Below, piece after piece: positions 59,795 to 64,000 of a stretch of 64,000 bases of DNA (position 1 is the first letter of the stretch; each line of letters starts with the position of its first letter). Below the pieces are notes generated by a model. It was not told where the DNA came from and ran no database searches. It saw nothing but the letters and a program-made list of their open reading frames with translations. Source of the DNA: JBMYRH01 sp049602155 (GTDB lineage Bacteria; Myxococcota_A; UBA9042; PHBI01; JBMYRH01). The stretch lies in the NCBI GenBank assembly GCA_049602155.1, contig JBMYRH010000009.1:62001-126000 (forward strand), read 5' to 3'. The translations under genes and the position numbers were made by a program.

Positions 59795-62700
59795 CTAGGG
59801 AGCGACGACGTGGATATTACCGACCATCATCGGGTGGAACTGACAACGGTAGTTGTAGTAGCCCTCGGTCGCCATGGTGACGGTCACGTTGCTCGTCGCA
59901 CCGTCCTGCGCGTCGAAGATCGTGTCCTCAGCACACAGCAACTCGAAGGGATGACCCCCAGAGGCCTCGATGGTCACCGTTTGACCGACCGCGACGCGTA
60001 AGCATTTGGTCGAGTACGGAGAGCCTGCGCCCATGATCGCGACATCGATCGTCCCCTCCATGGCGGTCATATCACCAGCGACGAAGTCCTCCTCTGTGCA
60101 GTCCGCGTAGTCCGCCTCGCAGGCGAACGCGGGCGCGTCCGCCTCACAGACGCCTGCGTTGCAGCTCTCGCCGTCACCGCAAGTGCCACAGTCGATGGTG
60201 CCGCCGCAGCCGTCGGTCTCGGTGCCACAGGTGACGCCGTCGGAGCAGGCGATGGCCGGGGTGCAGTCCGCCTCACAGACGCCCGCGTTGCAGCTCTCGC
60301 CGTCTCCGCAGGTGCCACAGTTGACGGTGCCGCCGCAGCCGTCGTCCATGGTGCCGCAGACCATGCCCTCGGTGCACTCGGTGGCCGGGGTGCACGTCTC
60401 ACACGCGCCGCATGTCCCTACACCGTCCGCGAAGCACACAGGCCCCACATCAACGGTCACGCCGCTGTTGACGTCGTCGGCGCCGACCTCGAAGAAGTAG
60501 TTGTTGTTCTCGGTGTCGAAGCTGCACTCGTCGGGTGCGCTGGAGATCACAGACCATGCACCGATGGTGGGCTTCCATTGCCAGGTCTTCGGTGAGAGGT
60601 ACTGAGTGAAGCTGTAGATGCCGTCCATATCGGTGTCAGTGCCCGTGTTTGAGCAGGAGCCACACCATTCGTTGAACTCTCCTTGGAAGTTAGGTGCAGC
60701 GCTCGCATCGTAGCTGTTCATGTCGACGTGGAGCTCAACGTGAGCCCAACCGCAGACAGTGGACTCGCCACACTCCCACCATGCGCTTGTTGCCGTACAG
60801 GCCTCGCCATCGAAGCAACCCATGCAATCGCTGGGGCAACCGTTGGCGGCGAACGTCGGCTCATCGCTGACGCATGCACCGTCGGTGCAGGTCTCACCCT
60901 CGCCACAGGCGGGGTCGCACGCCACGGGAGCTTCACAGGCGCCGCAGGTGCCGAAGCCGTCTGCGAAGCACACAGGGCCGACCGCGACAACCTCGCCGCT
61001 GTTGACGTCGTCTTCGGTGACCTCGAAGAAGTAGTTGCTGTCCTCAGCGTTGAACCGACACCCCTCAGGTGCGCTGGAGATCACAGTCCACGATCCGATG
61101 CTCGGCTTCCACTGCCAGGTCTTGGGTGAGAGGTACTGCGTGAAGCTGTAGACGCCGTCCATGTCGTCGTCAGTGCCCGTATTGAAGCAGTCACCGCACC
61201 AGTCGTTGAACTCACCCTGGAAGTTGGGCGCAGCGTTCATGTCGTAGTTGTTCATGTCGACGTGGAGCTCGACCTGAGCCCAGCCGCAGACAGTGGACTC
61301 ACCGCAGGTCCACCACTCGTCGGTGGTCGTGCAGGTCGCGCCGTCGTAGCAGCCTTGGCAATCGGTGGGGCAGCCGTTCGCGGCCATGGGGGTCTCATCC
61401 GCCATGCACATGCCCGCGGTGCAGGTCTCGCCGTCGGCGCAGGTGCCGCACTCAAGGGTGCCACCACAGCCGTCGTCCATAGTGCCGCAGTTCATCGCGC
61501 CGCAATCAGCAGCAGGAGTGCATTCTGCGGTGCACATGCCCTCGGAGCAGGTCTCACCGTCGGCGCAAGTGCCGCACTCAATGGTGCCGCCGCAGCCGTC
61601 ATCCATGGTGCCGCAGTTCATGGCCTCACCGCACTCGGTCGCTGGCTCGCAAGGATCGCTGCACGCGCCATCGACACAAAGCTGACCGTTCTCGGAGCAG
61701 TCCGTGGTCACGGCGGTGAACTCGCCACAGTCGTCCGCATCCTCATTACAGGACGCGTCGTATTCGGTGAGGATGTCGCCATCACAGGTCGCCGCTTGCT
61801 CACAGAGCGTCGCGGTCATCTCGTGGCCACAACCGTCGGCGTCACAGGTGGGGGCGTAGGTCCGGACCTCGGCCAAGCCGTTGGCTCCGACGCACTCGCT
61901 GGCCTTCGGGACGTCGCAGTCCTCCACGTCGCTCGTGGTGTACTCACATGCGGTGCCCTCGGCGTTACAGGCGCCGGTGGCCTCGTACGCCACGATCATC
62001 AAGCCCATGCAGCCGTTCGCTTTCGCGTCCGAGCAGAGGCTGATGGTCTCGTCTTGGCCGCACACTCCGTCATCACAGGAGGGGGCGTAGGTCCAGGTCT
62101 GGGCTGCGACGGTGGTCGTGCACAGACCGTCGGTGCAGACCGCATCATCGTCGGCGCAGGGCGTGTCGTCGTCACAGGCGTCGCCCGTGAGTGAGGTCAC
62201 GCATGCATCGTCTTGGGCGATATCGCAGTCCGTCGTAGCCTCTTCGTAGCTGCAGGGATCCGAGTCGTCCTCGGTCTCGGCGCAGACGCCAACTTGGGCG
62301 TAGGTCGTCGCCATCAGCCCATCGCAGCTGTCTGCGGGGGGCGCTTCACAAGCGACAGGGGTGTCGACACAGGCGCCAGTGGCGGTCTCGCAAGCTGAGG
62401 TGACGCAGTCGCCAGCGCTCGCGGCGCAGTCGACCTCGCTGTTCGGGACAGGCTTGCACTCACCGGTCTCTTCACCGACGAACTTCTGGCATGACCAGAT
62501 GCCGTTGCACATGTCGCCGTCGTCCAGGGACGCGCAGTCCTCTTCGGTGGTGCAGGCGGCGCAAGGCTCACCGTTACCTGGCTTACATGTGCCGTTTTGG
62601 CAGTAGTCGCCGTCGTTCTCGCAGTCTGCGCCGGGGGCGCAGCCTGTGCAGGGATCGCCGTCATCGCAGGCGAGGTAGTTCTCGACCGGAGTCAACTCGC

Positions 62701-63475
62701 ACGCGCCCGTGCCTGGGTTGCACGCATTCGTGCGGCATCCACCGTTGTCGGAGCCCTCGGAGCAGGTGACCTCGCTGTCGGCCACTGGGGCGCAACTGCC
62801 CTCGACACAGCCCCAGAGTCCGTTGCAAAGGTCACCATCGTCGTAGATGGCGCACTCTGCGTCGGTCGAGCATGTGCAGATGTCACCGTCTTCGGTGACG
62901 CCGTTGATCTCTGCCCCTGCGCACGCGCCCTCGGCGCAGACATCGCCGCTCGTGCAGGGGTTGCCGTCGTCGCACACGGCTGCGTTCGCCGTGTTTGCAC
63001 AGTCGCCAGTCTCGGCGTCGCAGGTGTCGTCAGTGCAGGGGTTGTCGTCGTCGCAGAGCACCGTCGACACGTCCACACAGAGGCCGCTCGCGCACTCGCC
63101 AATCGTGCACGCCGTCCAGTTCTCCTCGTTGCACGGCGTCCCGTCATCGGACGTCCGCACGACACATTGGCCACTGTCATTGCAGTAGCCGCCTTCGCAG
63201 GTCCCTGCGTCGGGGTGGTCGCATGAGGCCCATGTGCTGCGGGTCTGCTTCACGCAGGTGCCTGCATCACAGACTGCGTCCTCGCACGGCGTCAGGTCTG
63301 AGAAGGTGTCAGCGCACTCGGCGTCATACCCACACTCATGGTCTGGCGTCGGGATGTCCGTCGTGGCCGTCGAGCCAGCATCGGTCGTGGTGTCGATACC
63401 GCCGTCGTCGCTGCAAGCGATGAGCGCTGAGAAGCCAACGAGGATGGCGAGGGTAAAGATTCTGTTGGGCGTCAT
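59795..63475 (-). CDS. Giant Cys-rich lipoprotein with duplicated CBM-like modules and terminal cupredoxin domain
   Basis: The ATG at 63475 (GGAGG 9 bases upstream) gives a 1226-residue lipoprotein with signal FTLAILVGFSALIAC (Cys21). Residues about 45-560 are repeated Cys-rich modules (CDDDNPCTDDTCDAETGDC, CDDGDPCTGCAPG). Two or more CGTMDDGCGGT-ECGTC units lead into two 178-residue copies (about 678-848 and 856-1026), each with VELHVDMNxYD, PNFQGEFNxWCGxC and FTQYLSPKTWQWKP, a starch-binding/E-set-like domain. Two further CGxxxDGCGGT units follow. The last ~105 residues are a cupredoxin: His1175, Cys1211, His1214 and Met1217 (YRCQFHPMM), spaced as in amicyanin (C-x2-H-P-x-M). Predicted outer-surface copper-binding protein; electron-transfer partner unknown. 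Confidence 0.85.
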   Translation of the reverse strand: MTPNRIFTLAILVGFSALIACSDDGGIDTTTDAGSTATTDIPTPDHECGYDAECADTFSDLTPCEDAVCDAGTCVKQTRSTWASCDHPDAGTCEGGYCNDSGQCVVRTSDDGTPCNEENWTACTIGECASGLCVDVSTVLCDDDNPCTDDTCDAETGDCANTANAAVCDDGNPCTSGDVCAEGACAGAEINGVTEDGDICTCSTDAECAIYDDGDLCNGLWGCVEGSCAPVADSEVTCSEGSDNGGCRTNACNPGTGACELTPVENYLACDDGDPCTGCAPGADCENDGDYCQNGTCKPGNGEPCAACTTEEDCASLDDGDMCNGIWSCQKFVGEETGECKPVPNSEVDCAASAGDCVTSACETATGACVDTPVACEAPPADSCDGLMATTYAQVGVCAETEDDSDPCSYEEATTDCDIAQDDACVTSLTGDACDDDTPCADDDAVCTDGLCTTTVAAQTWTYAPSCDDGVCGQDETISLCSDAKANGCMGLMIVAYEATGACNAEGTACEYTTSDVEDCDVPKASECVGANGLAEVRTYAPTCDADGCGHEMTATLCEQAATCDGDILTEYDASCNEDADDCGEFTAVTTDCSENGQLCVDGACSDPCEPATECGEAMNCGTMDDGCGGTIECGTCADGETCSEGMCTAECTPAADCGAMNCGTMDDGCGGTLECGTCADGETCTAGMCMADETPMAANGCPTDCQGCYDGATCTTTDEWWTCGESTVCGWAQVELHVDMNNYDMNAAPNFQGEFNDWCGDCFNTGTDDDMDGVYSFTQYLSPKTWQWKPSIGSWTVISSAPEGCRFNAEDSNYFFEVTEDDVNSGEVVAVGPVCFADGFGTCGACEAPVACDPACGEGETCTDGACVSDEPTFAANGCPSDCMGCFDGEACTATSAWWECGESTVCGWAHVELHVDMNSYDASAAPNFQGEFNEWCGSCSNTGTDTDMDGIYSFTQYLSPKTWQWKPTIGAWSVISSAPDECSFDTENNNYFFEVGADDVNSGVTVDVGPVCFADGVGTCGACETCTPATECTEGMVCGTMDDGCGGTVNCGTCGDGESCNAGVCEADCTPAIACSDGVTCGTETDGCGGTIDCGTCGDGESCNAGVCEADAPAFACEADYADCTEEDFVAGDMTAMEGTIDVAIMGAGSPYSTKCLRVAVGQTVTIEASGGHPFELLCAEDTIFDAQDGATSNVTVTMATEGYYNYRCQFHPMMVGNIHVVAP
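60397..60910 (-). repeat. Tandem coding repeat, copy B
   Basis: Corresponds base for base, without indels, to 60931-61444 at an offset of 534 bp; differences are mostly single substitutions. It encodes residues about 856-1026 of the cupredoxin lipoprotein. Confidence 0.85.
60931..61444 (-). repeat. Tandem coding repeat, copy A
   Basis: The partner of 60397-60910 at +534 bp. Landmarks such as GAAGCACACA occur at 60431 and 60965. The unit of 178 codons argues for duplication by unequal exchange and later divergence. Confidence 0.85.
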
Positions 63476-63585
63476 GAGGGCCGACCTCCGTGATTTGGGC
63501 CGCGTCACAGTATCCGAAGGTTGTGCCCGGGACAACAAGCGCCTGACACCCAATGGTCACTTGTCGTGATTCTGTGCCCGATATC

Positions 63586-63613
63586 ATCATAAGTGCTTGT
63601 TTACGCTGGTGAA
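63586..63613 (-). promoter_or_regulatory. Candidate promoter of the cupredoxin lipoprotein gene
   Basis: On the minus strand, TTCACC (63613-63608), a 16-bp spacer and TATGAT (63591-63586) form a moderate sigma-70-like promoter about 110 bp upstream of the ATG at 63475. The -10 is good (5 of 6), the -35 weaker (4 of 6). Confidence 0.3.
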
Positions 63614-63651
63614 TAAAGTTTGGCAATGTGGGTTCGGATCGCCGTACTTCG

Positions 63652-63680
63652 GTGCCTCAGCAGAGTGATAAAAGAGGCAC
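63652..63680 (-). terminator. Weak terminator-like inverted repeat
   Basis: GTGCCTC/GAGGCAC arms (63652-63658 and 63674-63680) with a 15-base loop lie 8 bases past the stop of the right-edge gene. No T-tract follows in the minus direction, so termination would be weak or Rho-assisted. Confidence 0.35.
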
Positions 63681-63688
63681 GACCGCCG

Positions 63689-64000
63689 TCAGGGGGCCAA
63701 GTAGGGGATCCACCGGAGGGGTAGCGGCACCGCAGTGCGGCCCTGCCAATCGAGGCGCTCGATGACCCCAGCCTTCTCTTTGCCGACCCGAAGGTGTTGG
63801 CTCGGGGCCTTGGGCCGAGCGCCTTTGAGGGCCTTCTTCGAGGGCGGCGCCGGGCGCCAGAACCCGAGCTCGTAGCGGACGCGATCTCGCCACGCGTTCA
63901 GCCCCGAGTAGACCCTGACCACGATCAGGCGGCCCTTTTTCCAGGTCCCTTCGGCGCTCAACGTCCTCGCGTTCATCGGCATCTTGGCCTCTGGTCCATC
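63689..64000 (-). CDS. C-terminal part of an unknown protein (start outside window)
   Basis: The minus frame is open from the right edge to a stop at 63689, giving at least 103 residues. In-frame ATGs at 63982 and 63976 are possible starts, but the frame continues upstream with plausible coding sequence, so a longer gene is likely. The visible part is basic and beta-rich (EGTWKKGRLIVVRVYSGLNAWRDRVRYELGFW) and ends in WQGRTAVPLPLRWIPYLAP. No family recognised. Confidence 0.5.
   Translation of the reverse strand, partial: DGPEAKMPMNARTLSAEGTWKKGRLIVVRVYSGLNAWRDRVRYELGFWRPAPPSKKALKGARPKAPSQHLRVGKEKAGVIERLDWQGRTAVPLPLRWIPYLAP

Noticed and set aside
60067..60402. Possible CRISPR-like array from the short similar units around 60100-60400 and 61400-61650
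   Set aside because: The repeats vary in length, lack spacers of constant size and encode in-frame CGTxxDGCGGT modules of the Cys-rich lipoprotein.
63476..63688. An RNA gene in the 213-bp gap before the right-edge gene
   Set aside because: Apart from one weak inverted repeat and a promoter candidate, I see no cloverleaf or conserved RNA structure.

Overview
The window is a GC-rich, gene-dense bacterial chromosomal segment with about 47 protein genes, no rRNA or tRNA gene, no CRISPR array and no recognisable insertion sequence or prophage. Several features point to a Myxococcota/Bradymonadota-like (former deltaproteobacterial) Gram-negative predator or saprophyte: long secreted lipoproteins with repeated Cys-rich CDDxNxCT-type modules, Ser/Thr kinases of the HRDVSPSN type, a PP2C phosphatase, a very large TamB/Omp85 pair, a WxxGxW-repeat protein and heavy use of 4-bp stop/start overlaps. 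This placement is inference; no rRNA or marker tree is available here.

Layout. 1-3670 (minus): mutY, a FAD dehydrogenase and an HtrA-type protease cut by the window edge. 3750-9244 (mixed): a methyltransferase, a DUF4920 lipoprotein with a PepSY-type membrane partner, an outer-membrane barrel, CvpA, an MBL-fold hydrolase and a lipoprotein amidohydrolase whose tail runs antisense into argB. 9116-12694 (minus): the arginine operon argC-argA(short GNAT)-argJ-argB, preceded by a promoter overlapped by ARG-box-like palindromes. 12822-16662 (minus): a three-subunit molybdenum hydroxylase whose FAD subunit carries the [4Fe-4S] insert of 4-hydroxybenzoyl-CoA reductase, divergent from an HMGL-family (isopropylmalate-synthase-like) enzyme. 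18079-23163: an orphan contractile-injection spike protein (gpV/VgrG-like), an SGNH hydrolase, a small membrane protein and glutamine-dependent NAD synthetase.

23169-37463 is a run of ten minus-strand genes, most overlapping by 4 bp: a secreted TldD-like protease, a PP2C phosphatase, a 73-residue lipoprotein, a Ser/Thr kinase with a DUF4388-like tail, a glycerophosphodiesterase, a membrane TPR protein, rsmG, a Cys-rich lipoprotein, a lytic transglycosylase and arginine deiminase. 37605-37620 is a perfect parS site directly upstream of parA-parB, so the segment is probably close to the replication origin, although no oriC is visible. After malic enzyme (maeB type with phosphotransacetylase-like domain), 41725-51151 holds an AsmA-like protein, TamB and an oversized Omp85/TamA protein as one coupled unit for envelope assembly. 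51148-63475 holds an HD-domain protein, a Cys-rich lipoprotein, a 1120-residue kinase-ATPase-TPR regulator with its coupled partner, the WxxGxW-repeat protein and a 1226-residue Cys-rich lipoprotein with duplicated modules and a terminal amicyanin-type cupredoxin domain. A partial gene enters at the right edge.

Functionally the segment is dominated by envelope biology (protease, barrel assembly, murein turnover, lipoproteins), Ser/Thr phosphosignalling, arginine synthesis and breakdown, and chromosome segregation. No stretch longer than 300 bp lacks a gene. The candidates I would follow first are the Hcr-type hydroxylase, the duplicated-module cupredoxin lipoprotein, the ten-gene phosphosignalling/envelope run, the kinase with a broken P-loop, and the orphan injection-spike gene.
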